From: Paenibacillus xylanexedens | GTDB lineage: Bacteria; Bacillota; Bacilli; Paenibacillales; Paenibacillaceae | Assembly: GCF_007680605.1 (NCBI RefSeq) | Contig: NZ_VEIO01000001.1 | Span: forward strand, 930,001-994,000 | Direction: 5' to 3' | Length of the DNA: 64,000 nucleotides | Shown here: piece after piece, positions 1-8,771 of the stretch | Layout: each line of letters begins with the position of its first letter | Position numbering within the stretch: position 1 is the stretch's first letter | Position numbers and translations under genes: made by a program | Notes under the pieces: generated by a model | Seen by the model: the letters and a program-made list of their open reading frames with translations, nothing else | What the model was told of the DNA's origin: nothing | Database searches by the model: none

Positions 1-146
1 ATAATGCACTTGCCTATGCGCGTGATTTCAAAAACCTATATAATACGGATGCTTCGTATTTTAAAGGGGTAGGGAAAGTGGCGGCACGGATGAGTGCGAT
101 CAACAAATTTTTGAGTAATTCCAAGTACTCACTACCGGACTTATAA
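1..146 (+). CDS. C-terminal fragment of an unidentified protein
   Basis: An open frame enters from the window edge (codons in phase with base 3) and stops at TAA 144-146, giving about 47 residues rich in basic and aromatic residues and ending in SLPDL. I do not recognise the family from this tail. It lies 34 bp upstream of a vWA protein on the same strand, so it may be the first gene of the same operon; in related clusters a protein kinase accompanies the vWA and PP2C genes, but nothing in this fragment shows that. Confidence 0.5.
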   Translation, partial: NALAYARDFKNLYNTDASYFKGVGKVAARMSAINKFLSNSKYSLPDL

Positions 147-180
147 ATTTATATTGAATAATAGAGGTGACACACTCTAG

Positions 181-933
181 ATGAACTACACAATTCAAGC
201 GTCACAACGTACGCCAGCACTTATTATTTATTTAATTGATATTAGCGCCTCCATGAATATGGTTCTGGATAATCGTCGCCGGATTGACATCGTTTATGAT
301 GCTTTATCTTTGGCGATCCGGCAAATGGTATTTCGTTCAACCAAAGGAAATCGGTTGACGCCGCGTTACCGAATCGCTATTTTGGCCTACAGTGATGATG
401 TATATGATGTATTAAACGGGATTAAAGGAATCGATGAGGTTGCGGCTGTAGGTTCGTTGCCTGATTTGACACCTAAACGTTTCTCGGACTCCGCAAAAGC
501 ATTTTTGCAGGCAGAGAAAATTTTGCAAGCCGAATTACCTAATATGCAGGACTGCCCGGCTCCGCTCGTATGTCATATGACTGATGGAGTTGCTACCGGT
601 GAAGACCCGGAGCCGATTGCCAAGCGTATTATGGGCATGAGTGTGCCGGATGGCAATGTTTTGGTTGAAAATATATTTATAAGTGATCATCTGCTGGAAG
701 CTCCGATTGCAGAGCCTAGACGATGGAAAGGGATCTCTCCAGAGACGAACCTGCAAGACGAGCATGGAGAGAAGTTGCGTAATATGTCATCCGTGCTGCC
801 TGAAAGCTATCGCGAAATGTTGGTGGAGGCAGATTATTTGCTGGCACCAGGCGCACTCATGATGTTGCCTGGCACTTGTGCAGAACTGGTATCCATTGGA
901 TTCCAGATGTCTGCTGCAACACCTGTAAGATAG
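181..933 (+). CDS. vWA-domain protein (TerY-like)
   Basis: 250 residues. A von Willebrand factor A fold is indicated by the MIDAS metal-binding motif DISAS near residue 20 (DxSxS), followed by the later conserved stretch HMTDG near residue 137. vWA proteins of this length bind a divalent metal and act in protein-protein assembly. The PP2C phosphatase gene starts 10 bp downstream. vWA plus PP2C (often plus a kinase) is the composition of TerY-type phosphosignalling modules linked to stress or tellurite response; the substrate is unknown. A GAGGTGA ribosome site precedes ATG 181. Confidence 0.8.
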   Translation: MNYTIQASQRTPALIIYLIDISASMNMVLDNRRRIDIVYDALSLAIRQMVFRSTKGNRLTPRYRIAILAYSDDVYDVLNGIKGIDEVAAVGSLPDLTPKRFSDSAKAFLQAEKILQAELPNMQDCPAPLVCHMTDGVATGEDPEPIAKRIMGMSVPDGNVLVENIFISDHLLEAPIAEPRRWKGISPETNLQDEHGEKLRNMSSVLPESYREMLVEADYLLAPGALMMLPGTCAELVSIGFQMSAATPVR

Positions 934-943
934 GAGGGGAATC

Positions 944-1786
944 ATGCGAGCAGTGCGTATGGCAACATTGTCTGCCAGTGATCGAGGAGGACATGCGAAG
1001 CAGCAACAGGACAATTTTCGCTATGTAAGCATTCAGACTGGGGAACAGCCGTTAACTCGCTATCAGGGAAAGCTGAAATGCAGATACGGATATGGACGTG
1101 CAGCAGAAACCGTGAACCAGGGTGACGCAGGGCAAGATTTTGTTGCGATTCGCATGCAAGGTAATGTCTGTCATTTTGTATTGTGTGATGGAGTTGGCAT
1201 GAGTTATCTGGGTGATTTTGCTGCGCGTTTTCTCGGTAGTGCGCTACTGGAATGGCTTGAAACGACGTCATCATTAACCGCTGAAGGGGTCGAACAGTTT
1301 CTGCAAGGTCTAACGGGTTCTGCATCTGAACAGTTAGAACAATTACAGCCTTTGGATACCTCGCCTCTTCTGCTACGGGAGGTGTTGATGGAAAAGCGAA
1401 GCCAAGGTAGTCAGGCCATGTATGTATGCGGACGCATTGAACTCACATCTGGAAGACGGAAGAGCCGAGTCTGGCTGGCATGGCAAGGAGATTCCAGAAT
1501 CCGGCTCTGGCGTAATGGACAGGAGCAGTCGGAACAATTCCAAACACATTGCAAGACCAATGAGCGTTGGTCTACACGAGAAGGCTCCATAGGGGGGAGA
1601 CCCCATGTTTTCGAAATGAAAGGTTCAGGGAGTGAATCATTTCGCCTTCAACTGTATACAGACGGACTGAATGATCTCGATGCCATTGGTACATACATCC
1701 CGGATGAGCATATTCAAGTGTTGCTGGATGCCGCCCATACCGGCGGACTTGAGGATGATGCCGCTTTCATCGAACTGGAGTGGTGA
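944..1786 (+). CDS. PP2C-family serine/threonine phosphatase
   Basis: 280 residues with the metal-binding landmarks of PP2C phosphatases in order: an Asp-Gly pair in CDGVG (about residue 84), GDSRIRL (about 185), TDGLNDLD (about 240) and the terminal EDDAAF (about 270). It should dephosphorylate Ser/Thr proteins using two Mn/Mg ions. The start ATG follows TAGGAGGGGAATC and is 10 bp after the vWA gene, so the two are co-transcribed and probably act together. No transmembrane segment is visible, so a cytoplasmic enzyme is expected. Confidence 0.82.
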   Translation: MRAVRMATLSASDRGGHAKQQQDNFRYVSIQTGEQPLTRYQGKLKCRYGYGRAAETVNQGDAGQDFVAIRMQGNVCHFVLCDGVGMSYLGDFAARFLGSALLEWLETTSSLTAEGVEQFLQGLTGSASEQLEQLQPLDTSPLLLREVLMEKRSQGSQAMYVCGRIELTSGRRKSRVWLAWQGDSRIRLWRNGQEQSEQFQTHCKTNERWSTREGSIGGRPHVFEMKGSGSESFRLQLYTDGLNDLDAIGTYIPDEHIQVLLDAAHTGGLEDDAAFIELEW

Positions 1787-1797
1787 ACGCGCCCTGT

Positions 1798-1814
1798 AAC
1801 GAGGATCGTTTTTT
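1798..1814 (+). terminator. weak putative terminator
   Basis: Short stem AACGA/TCGTT with a 3-base loop followed by a T tract, just after the PP2C stop. The 5-bp stem is marginal. Confidence 0.35.
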
Positions 1815-1993
1815 GAAATAGATCGGCGTGTGGCTGGTGCAGATCGTCAGTGTATGTAATTGCCTGGAAAATGAAAAAAGTTACGAGTGTTGATTTAAAA
1901 GCTGCTGGTTTTGGGTAATCTTGTGAAGAATTGATTGAAATAAAATCAGATTAAATCTTTACATAATTTCCAAGACGAAGGAGTGACTCGGCT

Positions 1994-2800
1994 ATGACAC
2001 AACACAGCAGCAGATCACCATTTCAAGGTAAGGTGGCTATCATTACAGGAGCTGGCTCGGGAATCGGCAAGGCTACGGCACTCAAGCTGGCGAATGAAGG
2101 GGCGCATGTGGCGTTGTTCGATCTGGTGAATGATCGGATATCAAAGACAGAAGCGGAGATTAATGCGAGCCATGAAGGGGCGGCACGGGCGTTCGATGTG
2201 GATATTTCCGATCCGGCGCGGGTTGAAAAGGCTGTACTGGAAACGGTCGAATTGTTTGGGGGACTGGATATCGTTTTTGCCAATGCGGGCATAAACGGGG
2301 TATCTGCTCCAATCGAGGAAATTCAGGTGCAGGACTGGCAGCAGATTATTACGACAAACCTGGACGGCACATTTTTCACCGTAAAATATGCTCTCCCACA
2401 TCTGAAAAAACGCGGCGGCGGCAGCATTATTATTACAAGCTCGATCAATGGGAACCAGCGTTTCTCCAGCTTCGGTATGTCGGCGTATAGTACGTCAAAG
2501 GCAGGACAGGTTGCTTTTGCCAAGATGGCGGCTTTGGAGCTGGCGAAATTCAAGATCAGAGTCAACGTGATCTGTCCAGGAGCGATTGCTACCAATATTG
2601 ATCAAAGTACGATCAAGACAGATGACCTGCAGGACATTATCATCCCGATGGAGTTCCCGGAAGGACAGCAGCCGCTTGCGGATGGACCAGGACAGCCCGA
2701 GCACGTTGCGGATCTGGTTAGCTTCCTCGCTTCCGGCGCATCCAAACATATTACTGGGGCAGAGATCGTGATCGATGGTGCGGAGTCGCTGTTGAGTTGA
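1994..2800 (+). CDS. SDR-family oxidoreductase
   Basis: 268 residues, the usual length for classical short-chain dehydrogenases. The N-terminal Rossmann fold shows the cofactor motif TGAGSGIG (about residues 19-26), NAG (about 96-98), a catalytic Ser in ITSSINGN (about 150) and the YxxxK pair in YSTSK (about 165-169). It reduces or oxidises an alcohol/carbonyl with NAD(P)H; the substrate cannot be read from sequence. The start follows GAAGGAGTGACTCGGCT. It is monocistronic, closed by a strong terminator. Confidence 0.9.
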   Translation: MTQHSSRSPFQGKVAIITGAGSGIGKATALKLANEGAHVALFDLVNDRISKTEAEINASHEGAARAFDVDISDPARVEKAVLETVELFGGLDIVFANAGINGVSAPIEEIQVQDWQQIITTNLDGTFFTVKYALPHLKKRGGGSIIITSSINGNQRFSSFGMSAYSTSKAGQVAFAKMAALELAKFKIRVNVICPGAIATNIDQSTIKTDDLQDIIIPMEFPEGQQPLADGPGQPEHVADLVSFLASGASKHITGAEIVIDGAESLLS

Positions 2801-2917
2801 TCGGGTAAACGATGGGGAAGTAACTGGATAAGACAATTCGTAGATGATTAGCCCACAAGCTGAAAGTTAGATAATTGAATGAGTTTGGGTAACATCTATA
2901 AGATATGGATGTCATAT

Positions 2918-2944
2918 AGTCGTTCCTTCGGGACGGCTTTTTTT
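2918..2944 (+). terminator. rho-independent terminator after the SDR gene
   Basis: Stem AGTCGTTCC (2918-2926), TTCG tetraloop, GGACGGC (2931-2937), then seven T residues. It separates the SDR gene from the helicase. Confidence 0.85.
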
Positions 2945-3020
2945 GTTATAATGCTAACATTCGAATGCTGAGCTTATAGAATGATATCGAAACGGCAAGA
3001 TATGCATTAGGAGCGATGAT

Positions 3021-5549
3021 ATGTACACTGATTTACCAATACAAGCGATTATTCCGGAGGTACAGCAGCTGTTCCGTGACCAGGACACAGGTGTTTTGAT
3101 TGCTGAACCGGGCGCCGGAAAAACAACGGTTGTGCCGCTGGCGATGCTTGAGCAGCCTTGGCTGGATGGCAAAAAAATCATTATGCTGGAGCCGCGGAGA
3201 CTCGCTGCTCGTTCAGCCGCGTCGAGAATGGCAGCAACGCTGGGTGAAAAAGCAGGACAAACGGTCGGATACCGCGTACGAATGGATACCCGGGTAAGCC
3301 CGGCTACGCGAATCGAAGTGGTCACTGAGGGCGTATTAACGCGTATGCTACAGCAGGATCAGGGACTTGAAGATACGGCGATGATCATTTTTGACGAGTT
3401 CCATGAACGGCACCTGCACGGTGATCTGGGACTGGCTTTGGCGCTGGAATCGCGGGCCATGTTGCGGCCGGATCTGAAGCTGCTGGTCATGTCGGCAACG
3501 CTTGACCCGGAGCCGGTCTGTCGTTTGCTGGGCGAAGATACACAAGTTGTGCATTGTAAAGGCCGTACGTTTCCGGTGGAAACGAAATATGTCGCGAAAC
3601 CTGCCGCAGTTGAAATCGAGAGCTGGACGGCTCGTACCGTTATCCGGGCATTGAGTGAAGAACAGGGGGACGTTTTGGTTTTTCTTCCCGGGGCGAGAGA
3701 GATTCATCGTACGGAAAGGGAACTGTTGCAAGCAACTCTCCCTCCGCAGGTTCTTGTACATACGCTATATGGCAGTATGTCTGCCGAGAAGCAGGATGAA
3801 GCCATCCGGCCTGCGGCGGGTGGCTGGCGCAAGGTTGTGCTGTCCACTTCCATTGCAGAGTCGAGTCTGACTCTTCCGGGTGTGAAAGTGGTCGTGGATA
3901 CCGGACTAAGCCGGGCGTCGGCTTTCTCGCCAAGGACGGGGATGAGCCGGCTTGTCACACAGCCGGTCTCCAAGGCGTCCGCTGATCAGCGGCGCGGACG
4001 TGCGGGGCGTATTGCCCCTGGGGTGTGTTACCGGCTATGGAGCGAGGAGGCTCATGGCGCGTTGCCTGAAGCAACGCGCCCGGAGATCACCTCCGCGGAT
4101 CTTGCGCCGCTGGCGCTGGAGCTTGCCGCGTGGGGTGTCCAGTCCCCGGCTGAGCTTAGCTGGCTGGACACCCCGTCTGATGCGGCTTACGCTCAGGCAC
4201 AGGCGCTGCTGCGCCAGCTGGGCGGCCTGGACGAAGCAGGCCGCCTCACGCCCTTGGGGCGGCGGATGAACACGCTTGGCGTTCATCCGCGGCTGGCCAG
4301 CATGTTGCTCCGCGCGGCTGAGCTTGGGCTGGCCAGCTACGCCAGCACGCTGGCGGCGCTGCTGCAGGAGCCGGCAGGCCTCCGCAGCAGCAACGCAAGT
4401 GCTGGCGGCGCGGGCACGGACTTGCGCCCGCGCGTAGAAGCGCTGCTGGCCGCGGGCAGCAGCGGGGGGCCGCCAGCGGCAGCGGCTGGCGCAGACGGCG
4501 CCGCCGTGCGGCGCATGTTGCAGGAGAGCCGCCAGCTATGCTCGGCGCTCGGAAGCGCGGCGGCCGATCCGGTGCGGCCGGATGAGGACAGCTGCGGGTT
4601 GCTGCTGTCCTTTGCGTATCCGGACCGGATCGGGCAGCGCCGCGAGGATGGCCGCTATCTGCTGAGCAGCGGCCGCGGGGTACGGCTCGCGGGGGCAGAG
4701 TCGCTGAGCCGTTCCGCCTACCTGGTCGCAGCCGAGGCCGACGACCAGGGCGCAGATGCACGTATCCTGCTGGCTGCGCCGGTGCAGGAGCAGGTGATGC
4801 TGCGTGCCGCGAGGCATCTGTTGCACGAGGAGGTGCTGGTGGCTTGGGATCGCACGACCAGAAGTGTGCGGGCACATAAGCGGCAGCGCATCGGAGCAAT
4901 AATGATCAAGGAAAGCACGATTGCACAGCCACCGGAAGATCAGGTGCTGGAAGCACTGTTGTCGGGAATACGACTGGAAGGATTGGACATCCTGCCGTGG
5001 AGCAAAACATCGCGCCAACTTGCGGAGCGCATGCGTTTTCTGCATCTGCACATGCCAGACTGGCCTGATCTGATTGAAGATCGTCTAACGGATGAGCTGG
5101 AGGAACAGCTTGCACCGTATCTGGCAGGAATGCGCTCGGCGGCTGATCTGAAGAAACTGTCCATGCATGATATACTTTTGGGTGGACTTAGCTGGACGCA
5201 ACGGCAACAGCTGGATGAAGAGGCGCCTACCCACATTCAGGTTCCAAGTGGTTCACGTATTCCCGTGGATTACAGCAATCCGGAAGATCCGATCCTGGCT
5301 GTTCGATTACAAGAGATGTTTGGACAGCAAGAGACCCCTCACATCGGAGGCGGTCGCGTTCCGATCACGCTACATCTATTATCTCCGGCGCAACGTCCTG
5401 TGCAGGTTACAAGAGATTTGGCTAATTTCTGGCGTGAGACCTACTTTGAAGTGAAAAAAGACTTAAAAGGGCGTTATCCGAAACATTACTGGCCGGATAA
5501 TCCGCTTGAAGCCGTCGCAACGAATCGAGCGAAACCGCGAACAACCTGA
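3021..5549 (+). CDS. hrpB: ATP-dependent helicase HrpB
   Basis: 842 residues, the standard HrpB length. The DEAH-type core is clear: Walker A EPGAGKTT (about 28-35), PRRLAARSAA, DEFHERHLHGD as Walker B/motif II (about 125), SATLD motif III, then the second RecA lobe with STSIAESSLT and QRRGRAGR motif VI. The C-terminal HrpB-specific region is complete. HrpB proteins are DEAH RNA helicases of poorly defined role. Residues about 360-580 are encoded by strikingly GC-rich DNA and contain an Ala/Gly-rich low-complexity stretch (about 450-500) that looks like an expanded linker. Confidence 0.93.
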   Translation: MYTDLPIQAIIPEVQQLFRDQDTGVLIAEPGAGKTTVVPLAMLEQPWLDGKKIIMLEPRRLAARSAASRMAATLGEKAGQTVGYRVRMDTRVSPATRIEVVTEGVLTRMLQQDQGLEDTAMIIFDEFHERHLHGDLGLALALESRAMLRPDLKLLVMSATLDPEPVCRLLGEDTQVVHCKGRTFPVETKYVAKPAAVEIESWTARTVIRALSEEQGDVLVFLPGAREIHRTERELLQATLPPQVLVHTLYGSMSAEKQDEAIRPAAGGWRKVVLSTSIAESSLTLPGVKVVVDTGLSRASAFSPRTGMSRLVTQPVSKASADQRRGRAGRIAPGVCYRLWSEEAHGALPEATRPEITSADLAPLALELAAWGVQSPAELSWLDTPSDAAYAQAQALLRQLGGLDEAGRLTPLGRRMNTLGVHPRLASMLLRAAELGLASYASTLAALLQEPAGLRSSNASAGGAGTDLRPRVEALLAAGSSGGPPAAAAGADGAAVRRMLQESRQLCSALGSAAADPVRPDEDSCGLLLSFAYPDRIGQRREDGRYLLSSGRGVRLAGAESLSRSAYLVAAEADDQGADARILLAAPVQEQVMLRAARHLLHEEVLVAWDRTTRSVRAHKRQRIGAIMIKESTIAQPPEDQVLEALLSGIRLEGLDILPWSKTSRQLAERMRFLHLHMPDWPDLIEDRLTDELEEQLAPYLAGMRSAADLKKLSMHDILLGGLSWTQRQQLDEEAPTHIQVPSGSRIPVDYSNPEDPILAVRLQEMFGQQETPHIGGGRVPITLHLLSPAQRPVQVTRDLANFWRETYFEVKKDLKGRYPKHYWPDNPLEAVATNRAKPRTT

Positions 5550-5670
5550 TAAGCAGGTGGTTGATAATTGATTTTTTCTCGGAACGATCTCGTCATTTTC
5601 TGGGCTCTGCGGGTATTCGGTCTTTTGGCTCAAATTAGTATTCATCCATATGATCAATGGCCTAAAAACG

Positions 5671-5695
5671 TTTGAAAGAAGGAATGACGGGTAAT
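5671..5695 (+). promoter_or_regulatory. SigB-like general stress promoter
   Basis: GTTTGA (5671-5676), 13-base spacer, GGGTAA (5690-5695), close to the SigB pattern GTTTaa-N12-14-GGGTAT. It sits 40 bp upstream of a gene whose family belongs to the general stress regulon in Bacillus, which supports the call. Confidence 0.6.
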
Positions 5696-5735
5696 AACAT
5701 AGCGAACCACTCAAACCCATGAGGAGGTATTCACT

Positions 5736-6344
5736 ATGAAGAAGAAAATCGTAGGTGTGTTTAATACAGAGCGTGAGGCATCTGATGCTATTGAAAGTTT
5801 GAAAGCCGAAGGATTTACATCGGATGAGATCTCTGTCGTGACGCAGGACAGAGATGAGCTGAAGGCTATCCGGGAAGAGACAGGTACAAAAGCGCCAGAG
5901 GGTGTAGCAGCTGGCGCAGCCACAGGTGGTGTGCTTGGAGGCGTAGCAGGTTTGCTTGCTGGCATAGGTGCACTGGCTATTCCGGGGATCGGCCCGATTC
6001 TGGCTGCAGGACCTATTGCCGCAGCATTTACAGGTGCAGCTGTAGGTGCAGGAGCCGGCGGATTGGTTGGTGGACTTGTAGGACTGGGCATTCCAGAAGA
6101 GGATGCGAGACAATACGAGGAGTATGTGCAGCATGGTAAAATTCTGTTGCTCGTTGACTCATCGGATCGGGATAACGCGGTATACGATGTGTTTAACCTT
6201 AACCGTCAGACTCATTCCAACATCGATCCTGTGCATGGTGAAGATGTGAATACTGTTGATTCACGTCCAGATCTCGATATGGAAGAACGCCGAATGGAAG
6301 CACAGACCAAAGCCGCTCGTTTCGGCAACAACACCTTTTTGTAA
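5736..6344 (+). CDS. general stress protein 17M-like (YflT domain) protein
   Basis: 202 residues. Residues 1-60 fit the YflT/GSP17M domain (KKIVGVFNTEREASDAIESL, then DEISVVTQD). The middle (about 62-115) is an extremely Gly/Ala-rich segment containing a hydrophobic stretch like glycine-zipper membrane proteins, followed by a second small domain (EYVQHGKILLLVDS). Function is unknown in the family beyond stress induction. Start ATG follows ATGAGGAGGTATTCACT. A SigB-like promoter lies upstream and a strong terminator downstream. Confidence 0.75.
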   Translation: MKKKIVGVFNTEREASDAIESLKAEGFTSDEISVVTQDRDELKAIREETGTKAPEGVAAGAATGGVLGGVAGLLAGIGALAIPGIGPILAAGPIAAAFTGAAVGAGAGGLVGGLVGLGIPEEDARQYEEYVQHGKILLLVDSSDRDNAVYDVFNLNRQTHSNIDPVHGEDVNTVDSRPDLDMEERRMEAQTKAARFGNNTFL

Positions 6345-6434
6345 AGACTGAACACGACAGAACACATGCGGGCTCAAATGAATAAGAGTCTTTGGAATAC
6401 GAATGAGGCATGTGAACGATAACTTGGACTTTAG

Positions 6435-6462
6435 CCGGTCTCCGCTGAGGAGATCGGTTTTT
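6435..6462 (+). terminator. rho-independent terminator
   Basis: Stem CCGGTCTCC (6435-6443) with GGAGATCGG (6449-6457), loop GCTGA, then TTTTT. Ends the stress-protein transcript. Confidence 0.85.
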
Positions 6463-6540
6463 GTCCTCATACGGGATTCGGCTGTCTCAGGTTTGCAATG
6501 GGTTTGTAATGATAAGATCCGAATATTGTTTTTCACATGG

Positions 6541-6918
6541 TCAGACAGGGAATAACAATACATACAGCAGCACAGCTAGCGCGAGGCCAATCACAAGCAA
6601 CAGGAGACTGAGAAACGTGATAAGTCCGGTAGTGGCTTGGAAGGTCTGCTCATTAATCTGTGTGCGTTTACGGTGGTAAGCAATGGCTGAACAACCAATG
6701 ATGGCAATGCCGCCAAACAGAGAAGTGATTCCCGTGATGATGGCAGCAAGATGGGCAATGCGGTCATAGGCGGTGGAATGAAAACCGAAACCAGCGGCAA
6801 GGAAACCGATCCCTGCCATGGCAATGCCTGTGCGTACCCAAGCGAGAAATGTACGCTCGTTAGCTAGATGTTGTTGAACCGTTTTGGATTCATGTGAACC
6901 GGATGGTTTGTCTGACAT
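6541..6918 (-). CDS. DUF202 (YidH-like) membrane protein
   Basis: 125 residues from the ATG at 6918, preferred over the longer frame because GGAGG lies about 12 bases upstream. It has the DUF202 signature LANERTFLAWVRTG followed by three hydrophobic segments, with IAMAGIGFLAAGFGF, a central segment ending in GGIAIIG, and the C-terminal LLLLVIGLALAVLL. An inner-membrane protein of unknown function. It is transcribed away from the acyltransferase gene across an 86-bp divergent promoter region. Confidence 0.8.
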   Translation of the reverse strand: MSDKPSGSHESKTVQQHLANERTFLAWVRTGIAMAGIGFLAAGFGFHSTAYDRIAHLAAIITGITSLFGGIAIIGCSAIAYHRKRTQINEQTFQATTGLITFLSLLLLVIGLALAVLLYVLLFPV

Positions 6919-7004
6919 TACTTTTACATACCTCCAATGGATGGTTAAAGGTTTTTTAATTTGATTTCGTATTTGATATTTCAAAAATAAACAAGAAAGG
7001 CAGG

Positions 7005-8186
7005 TTGAGTGATTTGCCTCGCAAAGAACGAATTACTGAAATCGAAACACTACGAGGCTTGGCCTTTGCAGCGGTTGTACTGCAACATTCTATTGCTCAT
7101 TATTCGCTGGTTCCGCAGGCTGGACTTCAGGATGGCGTCGTGCTGGCCTTGCTACTGATGTTAGCGAAGTTCGCTGTGCCACTTTTTATATTTATAACCG
7201 GGATGGTGCTGTTCTACAACACCGGTGATAAGCTCCATTACGGCCAGTTTATGCGGAAAAGAGTCATGGATGTCATCTTGCCCTATGTAGTCTGGTCTCT
7301 CATTTATTTTATACTTGCCCCGCGTAACTGGGCAGCATTCGGCTGGCAGGACATTCCTGACCTCGCTCTGAAGCTGGTGACAGGTAAGACGGCTTCACAT
7401 TTCTGGTACATCATTATGCTCATTCAGTTCTACGTGTTTTTTCCGTTATTCTTGCTTGGTATCCGGTATGTAGTCCATCGTTACCAAGCCAAGGGACGAA
7501 TGCTCGCACTGCTGGGTTCAGGTGTCTTATTTCTGGTTCTATCCGATCAATTAAGGAACATTGCCGGCTGGATGGAGCGGATGCAAATCCCGGTACTGAC
7601 AGATGCTTTTACAACCTACGCAGACCGTAATTTCATCTATTTCTTTTTTTATTTTGTACTGGGCGCTGCGGCGGGAATTTCGGTACAGCGCTGGAAAGAA
7701 TGGATTGAGCGTTTGCGCTGGGTCTACTGGCTGGTGTTTATGATCTTGGGTCTGCGGTTTATGTATCTATTAATGCTGGAGTTTCAGAAACCCGAAGGAA
7801 TTCAAATCCGTTTTTATACCGTCAGCCTGATCAGGCCGGATATGGTTCTGTTCCTGATTGCTTCCATTATGGTGATGTACCAATTAGCCAGTAAGCTTCA
7901 TCACCATCGCGTTCTTTACTGGCTGGGATGGATTGGCGGCATGTCGTACGGGGGATATCTGATGCACATGCTGGTGCTGCGTTACAGTTACATTCCAGAC
8001 GAATGGTTTTACGTGGCGTGGGGCTGGAATCCTGCGATACGCACGATTGTCACTTGGATTGTAGCACTGAGCGTATCTTGTGTGCTGACTTGGTTCATCT
8101 CGCGTTTTAAATGGGGAAAATGGATCGTAGGCGTTGTACCGAAACACACCCAAGCCAATAACCCGACTGCTTCGACCCAAAGGTGA
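7005..8186 (+). CDS. acyltransferase 3 family membrane protein
   Basis: 393 residues beginning at TTG 7005 after AAGAAAGGCAGG. The family hallmark EIETLRGLAFAAVVLQHS (about residue 12) places a conserved Arg and the catalytic-type His in the first membrane segment. About ten hydrophobic segments follow. These enzymes transfer acyl groups (usually O-acetyl) to extracellular glycans or cell-wall polymers. The acceptor is not evident from neighbours. Confidence 0.85.
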   Translation: MSDLPRKERITEIETLRGLAFAAVVLQHSIAHYSLVPQAGLQDGVVLALLLMLAKFAVPLFIFITGMVLFYNTGDKLHYGQFMRKRVMDVILPYVVWSLIYFILAPRNWAAFGWQDIPDLALKLVTGKTASHFWYIIMLIQFYVFFPLFLLGIRYVVHRYQAKGRMLALLGSGVLFLVLSDQLRNIAGWMERMQIPVLTDAFTTYADRNFIYFFFYFVLGAAAGISVQRWKEWIERLRWVYWLVFMILGLRFMYLLMLEFQKPEGIQIRFYTVSLIRPDMVLFLIASIMVMYQLASKLHHHRVLYWLGWIGGMSYGGYLMHMLVLRYSYIPDEWFYVAWGWNPAIRTIVTWIVALSVSCVLTWFISRFKWGKWIVGVVPKHTQANNPTASTQR

Positions 8187-8344
8187 GTATTTCAATAAAT
8201 ATGAGTATTCCATTATATGAAAAATTCACAATAAGTAAGGTCGTTCTTTCTTACTCCAGCCTGTCTATACTCAATCTTCAGCCCGCTTACTCACCGTGAC
8301 CACACGTTACAAGAGTGAAATCAGGATCAAGATGGCAGGATCAG

Positions 8345-8361
8345 AACATATGTTTTATAAT
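8345..8361 (+). promoter_or_regulatory. candidate promoter with palindromic operator for the RTP-like gene
   Basis: The palindrome AACATATGTT (8345-8354) directly abuts a TATAAT box (8356-8361), about 35 bp before the RTP-like gene. RTP in B. subtilis autoregulates its own gene through sites overlapping its promoter, so this is a plausible autoregulatory site. No convincing -35 is seen. Confidence 0.4.
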
Positions 8362-8396
8362 GAGAGATAGACAGGTTCTGACAGGAGGGAAAGCTC

Positions 8397-8771
8397 ATGG
8401 CTTTTATGATTGCGCAACGGGCATTTATCAAAGTATATCTTATCACGATGGTGGAGCAGCATAGAGGTTATGGTTACGAGATGTTGGAAGCGATGAAGCA
8501 GGAATTCAAAGATTACGGATATGTACCACCACAAAGTGAGGTATATCGGGCATTACATGAGCTGGTGCAACAGGGTATCTTTTATCGAACCAAAAAATTA
8601 AAGGGAAACGATCCCAAAGTTGATTTCCAGGAAATTGTTCTCTATCACTTCACAGATGATGGTGCGGCCAAAGCAGAGTTATACAAGAAACAGGTGAAAG
8701 CCGATCTGGATCGTTGTCTTGGCATTTTGCACAAGGCAGAAGCGGATAATTACGGTACGAAAGGAAGATGA
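8397..8771 (+). CDS. rtp: replication terminator protein (RTP) homologue / PadR-like winged helix
   Basis: 124 residues, about the length of B. subtilis RTP (122). As I recall that protein, the match runs along the whole chain: QRAFIKVYLITMVEQ near the start, EFKDYGYVPPQSEVYRALHEL in the recognition-helix region, then EIVLYHFTDD and LYKKQVKADLDRC in the dimerisation helix. RTP binds Ter sites as a dimer and arrests forks from one side. A generic PadR-type repressor is the alternative, but the C-terminal helix fits RTP best. Its stop overlaps the next start by 4 bp, so it shares an mRNA with an unrelated oxidoreductase. Confidence 0.75.
   Translation: MAFMIAQRAFIKVYLITMVEQHRGYGYEMLEAMKQEFKDYGYVPPQSEVYRALHELVQQGIFYRTKKLKGNDPKVDFQEIVLYHFTDDGAAKAELYKKQVKADLDRCLGILHKAEADNYGTKGR

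Noticed and set aside
4246..4899. 217-codon minus-strand ORF inside hrpB
   Set aside because: It is Pro/Arg/Ala-rich antisense of a GC-rich stretch of a clear helicase gene, a composition artefact.
8235..8256. AGTAAG...CTTACT inverted repeat after the acyltransferase gene
   Set aside because: Six-base stem, weak, no T tract after it; not enough to call a terminator.
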